From NCBI GenBank assembly GCA_902761905.1, contig CACWMK010000027.1, positions 1 through 45,001 of the forward strand: 45,001 nt of DNA, in the 5' to 3' direction. Shown here one piece after another: positions 15,059 to 23,671 of this stretch (position 1 is its first letter; each line of letters starts with the position of its first letter). This stretch comes from an uncultured Prevotellaceae bacterium (GTDB taxonomy: Bacteria; Bacteroidota; Bacteroidia; Bacteroidales; Bacteroidaceae). The translations under genes were made by a program, and so were the position numbers. Below the pieces are notes generated by a model. That model did no database searches. It had not been told where the DNA came from and saw only the letters and a program-made list of their open reading frames with translations.

Positions 15059-17314
15059 TCAATGGTTGTTGTTAATTTCTTCAAACTTATTAACGAATGC
15101 ATCAAATTGTTGCATGATGCTTTCTTCTGGCTGAATGCTGGCATTATTGCGTATCTCGGGAACTTTGAGATAGTCCTCAAAATACTGAGTGATGCGCTCG
15201 TGCAGGTGTACACTGGCATGCCCCATCATATTGTGCTCCTCGCCAGGGTAGGCAAAGAAGTCTGGCTGTGTGCCAGCTTTTACGCAGGCATCCAGGAAAC
15301 TCAGGCAGTGCTGTGGTACTACGGTGTTATCGTTGTAACCTGTAATAATCTGCAACTTGCCCTTCAGGTTCTTGGCTTTGTCGATGAGGCTGCTATTGGC
15401 ATATCCCTCAGGGTTATCCTGTGGTGTACCCATATAGCGCTCGCCATACATCACCTCGTACCACTTCCAGTCGATTACCGGACCACCAGCTACAGCGACT
15501 TTGAACACATCGGGATAGTTGGTCATCAGCGAGATAGTCATAAATCCTCCGAAACTCCAACCATGTACACCCAGTCGGTTCATGTCTATATAGGGCAGTG
15601 TGCGCAGATAGTCCACGCCTTTCATCTGGTCTTGCATCTCTACCTGTCCCAGCTGGTGCCATGTGGCTTGCTCAAAGTCGCGTCCACGGTTTTCCGAACC
15701 ACGGTTGTCGAGTATGAACACAATATAGCCTTTCTGTGCCATATATGTCTCCCATGAACGACTGGCCCAGTGCCACGATGCATCTACATTGTGGGCGTGT
15801 GGTCCACCATACACATACACTACTGTGGGATATTTCTTTGTTGCATCAAAGTCGTGTGGCTTCACCATTCTGTAATATAGGTCGGTTGTGCCGTCAGCAG
15901 CCTTAATGCTTCCGTTTTCGTAGATGGGCTGTTGATACTCTTTCCATGGGTCAGATGCTTTCAGCAGGGTGATGGGAGATGGCTTGTGGGTGTTGTTCAA
16001 CTCTATCACGTTGGGAACGGTAGGCTCCTGGCGCTGGTCCGTCATCAGTGCACCCGTTGCCGATAATGAAGCGCGGTGCACACCCTTGCCATTGTCAAGC
16101 AGTGTGCGTTTGCCTGTAGCAATGCTCACTGCCCAGATGTTGCGCTGCAGCGGATTCAGTTCGTTTGATGCGATAATAACAGTCTTGTCCTTCTGGTTGA
16201 ATCCCAGTACTTCCATTACTACCCACTCACCTTTTGTCAACTGTTTCAGCTGTTTGCCGCTCTTGTCCATCAGATACAGATGGTTATAACCATCCTTTTC
16301 GCTCTGCATCAGGAATTTCTGTGCGTCCCATGGCAGAAATACTATCGGGTTCTGTGGCTCTACGTATTTGGGCGATGTCTCGCGGTTCAACTCGGCAATC
16401 TTGGCGCCCGATGTGGCATCGTACGATACCAGACGGCAGTCGTTCTGCTTGCGGTTCAGCTCAAACATATAGACTGTCTTCGAGTCAGGGCTCCAGGCTA
16501 TGTTCGTAAAGTATCTGTCGGTAGGGTCGCCTGCCTGCAGGTATACGGTCTTGCCGCTCTTCAGGTCAAACACACCTACTGTTACCTTATGACTGGTCAT
16601 GCCGGCCATAGGATACTTGTCGGGTTCATAGGTTGCCGAACGTGGAAATACGTTCACCTGAGGATAGTCGGTTACCATACTCTGATCCATACGATAGAAA
16701 GCCAGACGCTGTCCGTCGGGACTCCAGAATGTACCCTTTCTGATGCCGAACTCATTGCGGTGTACGCTCTGGCCATATACTATCTCGCGGCTTCCGTCGG
16801 TGCTTAACTGGTGCTTCTTACCCTGACCGTCAACTACATACAGCTGATCGTTCTCTACCCATGCAGTTGCGCGTGATGTGGCATTCCAATCGTAGGCCTG
16901 CTGACCTGCTATACTGTCCTGCCAAACTATCTTCTTGGCATTGAAGTCCAGCAGTATTACAGCCTTCATATTACCCAGCATCACTAGTGGCTGGTCAGGG
17001 TAGGGGAATGTGGCGTTCATCAGGTGGCGCACGTATGTCTCATCGTTGCTGCCGGCCCATGTATTCACCTCGTCGAGTGTGAACAATTTGGTCTTCTTGC
17101 CGGTCTTGGTGTCGATGGCGTAACATTCCTCCACGTCGGTCTGGACCAACTTTTCACCCCACCACGTCAGCCACATGTTCTGTGGTCGCAGGTTGGCGTA
17201 GTTGGTTCCGCCGAAGTTAAGGTCTTCAAGTGTGAAGAGTTTATTTTGCGCGCTCATTGTTGTAGCACTTAGCATCATGGTCATAACGACCAGTATCGAT
17301 TTAATCTTCATCAT
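15059..17314 (-). CDS. S9 family (DPP IV-type) exopeptidase, exported
   Basis: This 751-residue serine peptidase cleaves short peptides from N-termini, often after proline, in the periplasm. A signal peptide ([20 protein letters not shown]) precedes an eight-bladed propeller domain (about 60-490) and an alpha/beta hydrolase domain. The nucleophile Ser587 lies in GWSFGGF, the Asp in GYNDNTVVP and the His in [11 protein letters not shown]. The downstream [12 protein letters not shown] resembles the DPP IV/prolyl tripeptidyl peptidase group. The longest frame starts at 17500 but would translate the tail of the upstream methyltransferase gene; ATGATG at 17309-17314 overlaps that gene's stop and is taken as the start. 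Confidence 0.9.
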   Translation of the reverse strand: MMKIKSILVVMTMMLSATTMSAQNKLFTLEDLNFGGTNYANLRPQNMWLTWWGEKLVQTDVEECYAIDTKTGKKTKLFTLDEVNTWAGSNDETYVRHLMNATFPYPDQPLVMLGNMKAVILLDFNAKKIVWQDSIAGQQAYDWNATSRATAWVENDQLYVVDGQGKKHQLSTDGSREIVYGQSVHRNEFGIRKGTFWSPDGQRLAFYRMDQSMVTDYPQVNVFPRSATYEPDKYPMAGMTSHKVTVGVFDLKSGKTVYLQAGDPTDRYFTNIAWSPDSKTVYMFELNRKQNDCRLVSYDATSGAKIAELNRETSPKYVEPQNPIVFLPWDAQKFLMQSEKDGYNHLYLMDKSGKQLKQLTKGEWVVMEVLGFNQKDKTVIIASNELNPLQRNIWAVSIATGKRTLLDNGKGVHRASLSATGALMTDQRQEPTVPNVIELNNTHKPSPITLLKASDPWKEYQQPIYENGSIKAADGTTDLYYRMVKPHDFDATKKYPTVVYVYGGPHAHNVDASWHWASRSWETYMAQKGYIVFILDNRGSENRGRDFEQATWHQLGQVEMQDQMKGVDYLRTLPYIDMNRLGVHGWSFGGFMTISLMTNYPDVFKVAVAGGPVIDWKWYEVMYGERYMGTPQDNPEGYANSSLIDKAKNLKGKLQIITGYNDNTVVPQHCLSFLDACVKAGTQPDFFAYPGEEHNMMGHASVHLHERITQYFEDYLKVPEIRNNASIQPEESIMQQFDAFVNKFEEINNNH

Positions 17315-18800
17315 CGTCAAATCTCTTTTTCTTGCCGAAGTCCTTGCCGAACTCTCTCTTGCCGCCGCGCTTAAAGTCCTTACGGTCCTTACCTTTGCCG
17401 CCGAATTCTTTCTTCCCGCCGAATTCCTTACGGTCTCTGCGCTCTTTGCGGTCCTTGCCGCTACGGTCAAAACTCTCATGTCCACCGCGGTTTTTGCCAA
17501 TATCGTGCTTGTGGAAAGTAAAATTCAGTATGTCGGCCTCTTCGTTCTCTTCTTTTTCCTCCAGGCGCTTCTTGAACTCACGCTCTTTCTTAAAGCGGTG
17601 CTTCTCGGCCATCAGGCGCTTCTCCTCTTCGGTCTTTACTATGCCACCCTCCGAGCGGAAGTCCTTCAATTTACCGTCAAACATCTGGTACTTGCGGAAC
17701 TCACACTCCAGTGATCCGTTATACAGAGGTATCTTGATGCTTGGCTTCAGACCTATCTGGTCGAAGCACTCCTCGCGATAACTCAGTATCCAGGCGTCAT
17801 TACCCTTAAACTGGTGCTTCAGTCGCTCACCTATCATCTTGTATGTACCCAGCAGGTCGGGCGTTGAGATACGCTCACCATAAGGTGGGTTAGATATGAT
17901 GATGCTCTTGTTGGCGGGTTGTGTAAAGTTCTTGAAGTCCTGTTGCTCCACGGTGATGATGTCCGACAGACCAGCAGCTTTTACATTCATGCGAGCGGTG
18001 TTCACAGCCTTCATGTCAATGTCGTAGCCGTAGATCTTATGCTTAAACTCGCGCTCCTGACTCTCGTCGTTGTATATCTCATCAAACAGGTCGGCATCAA
18101 AGTCGGGCCACTTCTCAAAGGCAAATTCCTTGCGGAACAGGCCTGGTGCCATGTTCTTTGCTATCAGAGCAGCCTCGATAAGCAGAGTGCCGCTACCACA
18201 CATCGGGTCGATAAAGTCGGTGTCGGCCTGCCATCCACTCAGCAGAATCATACCAGCTGCAAGCACCTCGTTCAGTGGTGCCTCTACACTCTCCTGACGG
18301 TATCCGCGGCGGTGCAGACTTTCACCGCTCGAGTCCAGACTCAGCGTGCACTTGTCTTCGGCAATATGCATGTTCAGTCGTATGTCGGGGTTTGCCACCG
18401 ATATGTTCGGTCGCTTGCCAGTCTTCTCGCGGAACTGGTCCACGATGGCGTCCTTAACCTTGTAAGATACAAATTTTGAGTGACGGAATTCGTCAGAGAA
18501 CACTACAGAGTCAACAGTGAACGTCTTGTCGGTTCCCAGATACTCAGTCCAGTCAATCTTCTTGATTTCCTCATAAACATCGTCAGCGCTTTTCGCTTTG
18601 AAATGGCGTATAGGCTTCAGAATTCTGATAGCCGTGTGCAACTGAAAGTTTGCACGATACATCATTTCCTTATCACCCGTAAACGAAACCATTCGTCTAC
18701 CGATTACCACATCATTAGCCCCCATTTGGGTCAGCTCTTTCGCCAGTACAGGTTCCAGTCCCATAAACGTTTTGGCGATCAATTCGTACTTTTGTTCCAT
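17301..18800 (-). CDS. RlmL-like THUMP-domain 23S rRNA (guanine-N2) methyltransferase with a basic tail
   Basis: This 499-residue class I methyltransferase modifies a guanine in RNA using S-adenosylmethionine. Residues about 45-155 form a THUMP RNA-binding domain and about 165-390 the UPF0020 methyltransferase domain. A glycine-rich site DPMCGSGTLLIEAAL is followed by the catalytic NPPY at 304-307 (SNPPYGERI). This matches the N-terminal half of E. coli RlmKL (m2G2445). Unusual is the last 100 residues: a Lys/Arg/Glu coiled segment, then Gly-Phe-Lys-Asp-rich repeats (KEFGGK, RKDFKRGGKREFGK) ending DDDED. The gene overlaps the S9 peptidase start by up to 14 bases. A -7 box lies at 18821-18828. 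Confidence 0.9.
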   Translation of the reverse strand: MEQKYELIAKTFMGLEPVLAKELTQMGANDVVIGRRMVSFTGDKEMMYRANFQLHTAIRILKPIRHFKAKSADDVYEEIKKIDWTEYLGTDKTFTVDSVVFSDEFRHSKFVSYKVKDAIVDQFREKTGKRPNISVANPDIRLNMHIAEDKCTLSLDSSGESLHRRGYRQESVEAPLNEVLAAGMILLSGWQADTDFIDPMCGSGTLLIEAALIAKNMAPGLFRKEFAFEKWPDFDADLFDEIYNDESQEREFKHKIYGYDIDMKAVNTARMNVKAAGLSDIITVEQQDFKNFTQPANKSIIISNPPYGERISTPDLLGTYKMIGERLKHQFKGNDAWILSYREECFDQIGLKPSIKIPLYNGSLECEFRKYQMFDGKLKDFRSEGGIVKTEEEKRLMAEKHRFKKEREFKKRLEEKEENEEADILNFTFHKHDIGKNRGGHESFDRSGKDRKERRDRKEFGGKKEFGGKGKDRKDFKRGGKREFGKDFGKKKRFDDDED

Positions 18801-18820
18801 TACATTAAGTTTACAGGCTG

Positions 18821-18828
18821 CAAAGTTA
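18821..18828 (-). promoter_or_regulatory. -7 box upstream of the RlmL-like gene
   Basis: TAACTTTG on the minus strand, 20 nt before the start codon; no clear -33 box. Confidence 0.5.
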
Positions 18829-18933
18829 ACTCAATTTCGGCTAAAAATACGCTTTTTTACTGTTAATCTAACAAAAAAACTTTGTTTTTATTAAAAAACA
18901 CACAAAAAATGCCGTATTTCCAAATAATTTAGT

Positions 18934-18941
18934 TACTTTTG
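18934..18941 (+). promoter_or_regulatory. -7 box upstream of the PAS histidine kinase
   Basis: TACTTTTG fits TAnnTTTG and lies 22 nt before the ATG at 18964. The -33 region is not clear. Confidence 0.55.
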
Positions 18942-18963
18942 CCCTCGTCAATTCTTTAAACCA

Positions 18964-20217
18964 ATGTATTATAGTATACTACTATATACCCAAGGTGAGA
19001 ACGTGTATCTCATTCCGGCGCTGTGGGCTATCGGCGTCGCACTCTTCCTTTTTATGTTCATTTCCATTTTTGTTCAGCGCCGTGCTGGTGTTCGCCTCAA
19101 GAATGAACTCGAGGAACTGGAGAAGGTTAAGCAGAATAATGTAGAGTACGAGTTTGTGCTCAAGGCCATGCGTCTTTGTACCTGGCATATCGATGTCCCG
19201 TCGCAGATGTTGACTATCGATGCAGACTATCGCGACGATAAGGGCGATTTGGTTTCGCTGGCTCAGATTCCTCTGTCGGCAGTTACCGATGCTGTCGAGA
19301 AGTCTGACCGCGAACGCGTGCGCTTGGCTGTCGACAATATCTGTACTGGACGAACTAATACGTATCATGAGGTGTATCGTGTCATGTCGGGCAAGGCTGG
19401 TATGACCTATTGGGAAGAGAGTTATGGCACTATTGCTTCGCGTGATGAGGAGGGAAATCCCAAGAAGGTAGTGTGTACATCTATGCGCATCGATGCTCAG
19501 AAGGAGATGGAGTCGGCTCTTATTGCTGCTCGTAACAAGGCTGAGGAGAGCGACCGACTCAAGACTGCCTTCCTGGCTAATATGGGACATGAGATACGTA
19601 CCCCGCTTAATGCTATTGTGGGTTTTGCCGATCTGTTGCCTGTTGTCGAGAGCGAGGAAGACCGTAATCAGCTTATTTCCGAAATACAGAAGAACAATTA
19701 CAAGTTGCTTAATATTATCGATGGATTGGTAAGCATGTCTAAGGTTGAGGCCGAGGCTAAGAGTCTTGTCAAGCAGCAGATAGACCTGGTGCCCGTGTTG
19801 CGCGAGGTTGCCGATTCCTTCTCGCCTATGGTCGATCCTTCGCAGGTGGTGCTTGCTACCCAGTTCCCTATCAGCGAACTCATGCTTACTACCGATATCG
19901 GCAAGGTAAAGGAGATTGTTACCAACCTTGTGCAGAATGCTGTAAAGTTCACTGCCGCAGGTTCTATCACCATAGGCTTCGATCTGCCTCAGAGCGATAA
20001 GTTTACTCTTTGGGTGCTCGACACTGGTAAGGGTGTGGCTCAGGAGGATCAGCAGCGCATCTTCGAGCGATTTGTCAAGGTCGATGAGTATATCCCAGGT
20101 ACCGGTCTTGGATTGTCGGTAGCCAAGAGTCATGCAGAGAGTCTTGGTGGTTCTATCGGTGTCGACTCTATCCTTGGCGAAGGTTCACGCTTCTGGGTAG
20201 AATTGCCATTGAGATAG
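18964..20217 (+). CDS. Membrane sensor histidine kinase with PAS domain
   Basis: This 417-residue orthodox kinase has one membrane helix at about 15-37 and almost no periplasmic part. A coiled stretch leads to a PAS-like domain (about 62-180), a dimerisation domain with the phospho-acceptor His209 in FLANMGHEIRTPLNAI, and a complete ATPase domain (QNAVKF, LDTGKGV, GTGLGLSVAKS). With no large external domain, the signal is likely cytoplasmic or membrane-borne. No response regulator is encoded nearby and no receiver domain is attached, so the partner must be elsewhere. The gene is divergent from the methyltransferase cluster. Confidence 0.93.
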   Translation: MYYSILLYTQGENVYLIPALWAIGVALFLFMFISIFVQRRAGVRLKNELEELEKVKQNNVEYEFVLKAMRLCTWHIDVPSQMLTIDADYRDDKGDLVSLAQIPLSAVTDAVEKSDRERVRLAVDNICTGRTNTYHEVYRVMSGKAGMTYWEESYGTIASRDEEGNPKKVVCTSMRIDAQKEMESALIAARNKAEESDRLKTAFLANMGHEIRTPLNAIVGFADLLPVVESEEDRNQLISEIQKNNYKLLNIIDGLVSMSKVEAEAKSLVKQQIDLVPVLREVADSFSPMVDPSQVVLATQFPISELMLTTDIGKVKEIVTNLVQNAVKFTAAGSITIGFDLPQSDKFTLWVLDTGKGVAQEDQQRIFERFVKVDEYIPGTGLGLSVAKSHAESLGGSIGVDSILGEGSRFWVELPLR

Positions 20218-20271
20218 TTTTTTTGATTGTTATGCAACTTTTTCCTATCCTGTCACGTCAAACGGATAGAA

Positions 20272-20292
20272 AATGTTTAATCTTTAAAGTTT
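20272..20292. repeat. Heptamer repeat AATGTTT AATCTTT AAAGTTT before the DUF2807 gene
   Basis: Three 7-nt units end 9 nt before the ATG at 20302. They belong to the same AATGTTT/AATCTTT family as the arrays at 89, 22741 and 31315, here in the opposite orientation relative to transcription. Confidence 0.6.
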
Positions 20293-20301
20293 TTGAATTT
20301 A

Positions 20302-21069
20302 ATGAAAAAGATAGCTTTATTTGTATTCGCTTTAGTTCTTGCCTCATGCAGTTGTAGTCATAGTGTGCGCGATATGGGCGTAAAACTCAGTGGTGAGAAG
20401 GCTTCTGAGTATCGCAACCTTCGTGGTTTCGAAAAGATCGAGGTTAATGGTTCGCCAACGGTGTATTACGATCAGGCCGATTCGTTCTCGGTATTGGTCA
20501 AGGGCCCCAAGGAACTTGTCGAGAATATTATAACCGAAGTTGATGGTCGCACCCTTTCCATTCGCAATCGCGGCAAGATAGGTGTGTTTAATGTCAGCTT
20601 TGGCGGTGGCGGTGATCTTGCAATCTATGTATGTGGTCCTGATCTTACAGGTGTTTCCCTTCGTGGCTCGGGCGATTTCCTTAGCCGCTATCCCGTTGAT
20701 ACCGATGTAATCGACATCCAGCTCAAGGGTTCTGGCAATATCGAGTTTAATAGCATCATCTGCGATCGCTGCAATGCCGAGGTTATAGGTTCGGGCGATT
20801 TGGATATCAAGCAGCTCGATGCGCAGTATACCGATGCCTCGCTAACAGGTTCGGGCGATATAGATATTCGTCAGAAGAATGTTATTGCCACCCGTTTGGC
20901 GGTCCGTGGCTCTGGCGATATCGATGTGAATTTCCTTGAGGGCTGTCGTTCTGTCGACGCAGAATTGTCTGGTTCAGGCGATATCACCCTTAAAGGCGAG
21001 GTAACAAACTTGAACAAAAACAAGCGTGGTTCGGGTGATATCAACACCGGTAGCCTGCGGATTAGGTAA
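20302..21069 (+). CDS. DUF2807 (GIN domain) lipoprotein
   Basis: This 255-residue protein has a lipoprotein signal with lipobox LASC (Cys16), so it should be anchored in an envelope membrane. The mature part is the DUF2807 or GIN head domain, a right-handed beta-helix. Strands repeat the motif GSGDI/GSGDL about every 20-25 residues (for example VIGSGDLDIKQ, LTGSGDIDIRQ, VRGSGDIDVNF, LSGSGDITLKG). Family members are common in Bacteroidetes and are called putative adhesin heads, but function is not established. The ATG at 20302 is preferred over a TTG three codons upstream because it gives a clean signal peptide. Confidence 0.88.
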   Translation: MKKIALFVFALVLASCSCSHSVRDMGVKLSGEKASEYRNLRGFEKIEVNGSPTVYYDQADSFSVLVKGPKELVENIITEVDGRTLSIRNRGKIGVFNVSFGGGGDLAIYVCGPDLTGVSLRGSGDFLSRYPVDTDVIDIQLKGSGNIEFNSIICDRCNAEVIGSGDLDIKQLDAQYTDASLTGSGDIDIRQKNVIATRLAVRGSGDIDVNFLEGCRSVDAELSGSGDITLKGEVTNLNKNKRGSGDINTGSLRIR

Positions 21070-21094
21070 ATAAAACCTAAATATATAGCCAAAG

Positions 21095-21126
21095 TTTTCC
21101 AATTTCACTAAAAATGTGTACCTTTG
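21095..21126 (+). promoter_or_regulatory. Promoter of the nucleotidyltransferase gene cluster
   Basis: TACCTTTG at 21119-21126, with TTTT (21095-21098) 20 nt upstream as a weak -33 box. It precedes the ATG at 21179 and probably drives the next four or five genes. Confidence 0.65.
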
Positions 21127-21178
21127 CAGCGCATTTAGAGAGAAGTGCGCTTTGGGGAAATTAAGTTAGATTGGAAAA

Positions 21179-21889
21179 ATGAAATATGCAATTATAGCAG
21201 CTGGCGAGGGATCGCGATTGGTACAGGAGGGTGTAGCTGCTCCTAAACCCCTGGTAAAGGTGGGTGGAGAGCATCTTATTGACCGACTGATACGAATATT
21301 CATGGACTGCGGAGCCAGCGAGATATGTGTGATATGTAACGAGCAGATGACGGCAGTGGCCGAACATCTGCAGGAGTTACAGGCCTCAGGACGTGTACCC
21401 CTGAAATATGTAGTGAAGAGCACTCCTAGTTCCATGCATAGTGCTTGGGAACTCAGTCAGTGGCTTAAGGACGAACCGTTTGTACTTACTACCGTCGACA
21501 CAATATTCCGTGAAAAGGAGTTTAAAACGTATGTCAAGACGTTTGAGATGACTGCCGAACACGGGGATGTCGACGGACTGATGGGAGTTACAGACTATAT
21601 TGACGATGAGAAACCATTGTATGTTGATGTAGATGATTCACGCTCTATCACAGCTTTCCTTGATAGCTGCGAGAATCCTAATTACATCAGCGGCGGTATC
21701 TATGGACTAACTCCTAAAGCCATTCCAGTATTGCAGCGATGCATAGAGCGAGGCGAGAGCAGGATGCGCAATTTCCAGCGTGCGTTGGTAAGCGAGGGGT
21801 TACTCCTAAAGGCTTATTCATTCAGCAAGGTTTTGGATATTGATCACGCAAGCGACATTCAAAAAGCGGAGGACTTTTTGAAAATGTAA
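21179..21889 (+). CDS. NTP transferase family protein (sugar- or alcohol-phosphate nucleotidyltransferase)
   Basis: This 236-residue protein carries the nucleotidyltransferase signature AAGEGSRL at 7-14, PKPLVKVGG at about 23-31 and a VDTIF segment with the expected metal-binding Asp. Enzymes of this fold activate a phosphorylated sugar or polyol to an NDP derivative. It is the first gene of a tight set that also has an ATP-grasp-like protein, a CDP-alcohol phosphotransferase and a HAD protein, so the likely product is a CDP-activated small polar alcohol. The exact substrate and nucleotide cannot be told. The stop codon lies within an 8-nt-period repeat leading to the next gene. Confidence 0.82.
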   Translation: MKYAIIAAGEGSRLVQEGVAAPKPLVKVGGEHLIDRLIRIFMDCGASEICVICNEQMTAVAEHLQELQASGRVPLKYVVKSTPSSMHSAWELSQWLKDEPFVLTTVDTIFREKEFKTYVKTFEMTAEHGDVDGLMGVTDYIDDEKPLYVDVDDSRSITAFLDSCENPNYISGGIYGLTPKAIPVLQRCIERGESRMRNFQRALVSEGLLLKAYSFSKVLDIDHASDIQKAEDFLKM

Positions 21890-21928
21890 AAATTGAAAAG
21901 TGTAATAATGTAAAAATTGAAATTGGAG
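21881..21928. repeat. 8-nt-period direct repeats between nucleotidyltransferase and ATP-grasp genes
   Basis: A 15-bp unit ATGTAAAAATTGAAA occurs at 21884-21898 and 21908-21922, 24 nt apart (three octamers). The first copy covers the TAA stop of the upstream gene, and the array ends at the GGAG ribosome binding site of the next. Confidence 0.7.
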
Positions 21929-21938
21929 ATTTTTAGAA

Positions 21939-22745
21939 TTGAAGATTTTATTAATACTGCGTGCGGAGAGGTTCTCGCCAAATTCTGTGGCTAAGGACAG
22001 GGCGATACTGGAGACGGTAGGCGCACGCCTCATTGCTGCAGGTCATGAGGTAGAGATGGTAAGCGAGGAACAGTCATTCTGCGCTGATGGATATGACTGC
22101 ATTTACACCATGGGCAGGTTGCCTGAAACCTTGGCCAGACTGCAAGGGCATAACGCGATAAACTCTTCTGAGGGAATTGCCAATTGTGCCAGATGCCGGT
22201 TGGAGGAGATAATGCAGCAGACAGGCACACCGATGGCCCCGCACGAGGGTGACTACGGCTACTGGATAAAACGTGGTGATGCAGCTGCGCAGAGCAAAGG
22301 CGATGTGCAGTTTGCGGCTACAAAGTCCGAACTTGAACAAAAGAAGGCAGAGTTTGCCCAGCGTGGCGTCAGCAAATATACGATAAGTGCCCACGTGCCA
22401 GGCGACCTGATAAAGTTCTATGGTGTGGCAGGCACAGGGTTCTTCCGTTATTACTATCCCACCGATGATGGCGAATCAAAGTTCGGTGATGAGCTGCGTA
22501 ATGGTGCTGCGCGCCACTATCCTTTCGATGCGGCAGAACTGCAGCATAGTGTCAACACTCTTGCTGAGGCTGTAGGTGTAAAGGTGTATGGCGGCGACTG
22601 TATAGTCGATGCGGAAGGTTATTACTATGTGATAGATTTCAATGACTGGCCCAGCTTTTCGCGCTGCCGCGAAGAAGCCGCCACAGCGATAGCATCGTTA
22701 AACATTCTTGGCGATGCCAAGCGGCAGAGCCGAGCGAAACATTAA
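21939..22745 (+). CDS. ATP-grasp-like protein (RimK-type ligase candidate), TTG start
   Basis: This 268-residue protein starts at a TTG. The reading frame has a stop upstream and no ATG in reach, GGAG lies at 21925-21928, and the N-terminus MKILLILRAERFSPNSVAKD looks natural. The order of elements suits an ATP-grasp ligase: an N-terminal Rossmann-like domain, a central stretch with an SKYTISAHVPGDLIKFYGV segment, and a C-terminal metal site, GGDCIVDAEGYYYVIDFNDW, with acidic and Asn residues. Such enzymes form amide or similar bonds between a carboxylate and an amine. In this cluster it might add an amino acid or peptide to a headgroup (inference). The last residues KRQSRAKH come from a repeat that also occurs at 8207 and 43783. 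Confidence 0.68.
   Translation: MKILLILRAERFSPNSVAKDRAILETVGARLIAAGHEVEMVSEEQSFCADGYDCIYTMGRLPETLARLQGHNAINSSEGIANCARCRLEEIMQQTGTPMAPHEGDYGYWIKRGDAAAQSKGDVQFAATKSELEQKKAEFAQRGVSKYTISAHVPGDLIKFYGVAGTGFFRYYYPTDDGESKFGDELRNGAARHYPFDAAELQHSVNTLAEAVGVKVYGGDCIVDAEGYYYVIDFNDWPSFSRCREEAATAIASLNILGDAKRQSRAKH
22719..22737. repeat. AAGCGGCNNAGCCGAGCG hairpin repeat, copy 2 (end of ATP-grasp gene)
   Basis: AAGCGGCAGAGCCGAGCGA forms a CGGC-AGA-GCCG hairpin and encodes the last residues before the stop of the ATP-grasp-like gene. Confidence 0.6.
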
Positions 22746-22761
22746 AGAATAAACATTAAAT
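22741..22761. repeat. Heptamer repeat ATTAAAG AATAAAC ATTAAAT before the CDP-alcohol transferase gene
   Basis: Three 7-nt units cover the TAA stop of the ATP-grasp-like gene (22743-22745) and end 6 nt before the next ATG (22768). Confidence 0.65.
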
Positions 22762-22767
22762 ATTATA

Positions 22768-23667
22768 ATGGCAACATTTAAGGAATTATTAAGATTATCA
22801 TTTAAGTCAGAAGATACAGAAGAGTGGTTGGATGTGCATTTCACCCGTCCCATCGGACTGGTGTTTGCATTATTGTGGAACAAGATGGATATCCACCCCA
22901 ATGTTATTACAATTGTTTCTATATTCTTGGGCGTGGGAGCAGGATGGATGTTCCATTATACCGACCTGATGCATAATGTCTGCGGCGTATTGTTGTTGAT
23001 GTTTGCCAACTTCTGCGATTCTACCGATGGTCAGATGGCACGTATCACAGGTAAGAAAACCCTGATAGGTCGTATGCTCGACGGATTCTCGGGCGATTTG
23101 TGGTTTACGGCTATCTACCTGGGCATTGTAGCCCGTCTGTGGCATCAGAATATCCCGGGTACCGATATCCAGTGGGGCATCTGGGGCTTTGTGCTCTGTG
23201 CTGTTGCTGGTATAATGCTGCACTCAAAACAGAGTTCACTGGCCGATTACTATCGTCAGATACACCTGTTCTTCCTGCTTGGCAAGGATGGTAGCGAACT
23301 CGACAACTACAAGCAGCAGCGTGCCACCTACGAGAATCTGCCCAAGAGTCAGTTTCTCGCGCGCGTGTTCTATTATAATTATGCCAACTATTGTAAGAGT
23401 CAGGAACAGCGCACCCCTGAATTCCAGAAATTCTTTGCACGATGGAAGCAGAATCCATCTGAGGAGATACGCGAAAAACTGCTTGCTGGCAGTCGCCCGT
23501 TGATGAAGTACACCAACCTGTTGACATTCAACACCCGTGCCATCACCATCTATGTCACTTGTCTGTTAGATTGTCCTTGGGTTTACCCTCTGGTCGAGAT
23601 CACAGTTTTTCAGGCCATGTATATGTACATGCACCGCACCCATGAGGCTCTGTGCGCAAAATTGTGA
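22768..23667 (+). CDS. CDP-alcohol phosphatidyltransferase family membrane enzyme
   Basis: This 299-residue membrane enzyme transfers a phospho-alcohol from a CDP-linked donor to an acceptor hydroxyl. The family motif begins as expected, D84-S-T-D87-G-Q-M-A-R92, then G101 and D105, but the fourth Asp is at 110 rather than at the usual spacing (109, which is Gly). Several helices surround it (VITIVSIFLGVGAGWMF, CGVLLLMFA, IWGFVLCAVAGIML). A soluble stretch of about 90 residues (FFLLGKDGSELDNYKQQ onward) is inserted before the last helices. It sits between the ATP-grasp-like and HAD genes. Product identity is unknown: phosphatidyl-polyol, ceramide-linked or soluble phosphodiester are all possible. 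Confidence 0.85.
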   Translation: MATFKELLRLSFKSEDTEEWLDVHFTRPIGLVFALLWNKMDIHPNVITIVSIFLGVGAGWMFHYTDLMHNVCGVLLLMFANFCDSTDGQMARITGKKTLIGRMLDGFSGDLWFTAIYLGIVARLWHQNIPGTDIQWGIWGFVLCAVAGIMLHSKQSSLADYYRQIHLFFLLGKDGSELDNYKQQRATYENLPKSQFLARVFYYNYANYCKSQEQRTPEFQKFFARWKQNPSEEIREKLLAGSRPLMKYTNLLTFNTRAITIYVTCLLDCPWVYPLVEITVFQAMYMYMHRTHEALCAKL

Positions 23668-23671
23668 GAAA

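Noticed and set aside
17312-17500. N-terminal extension of the S9 peptidase (Ala/Arg/Ser-rich)
   Set aside because: It is the tail of the RlmL-like gene read in another frame, and it would bury a good signal peptide.
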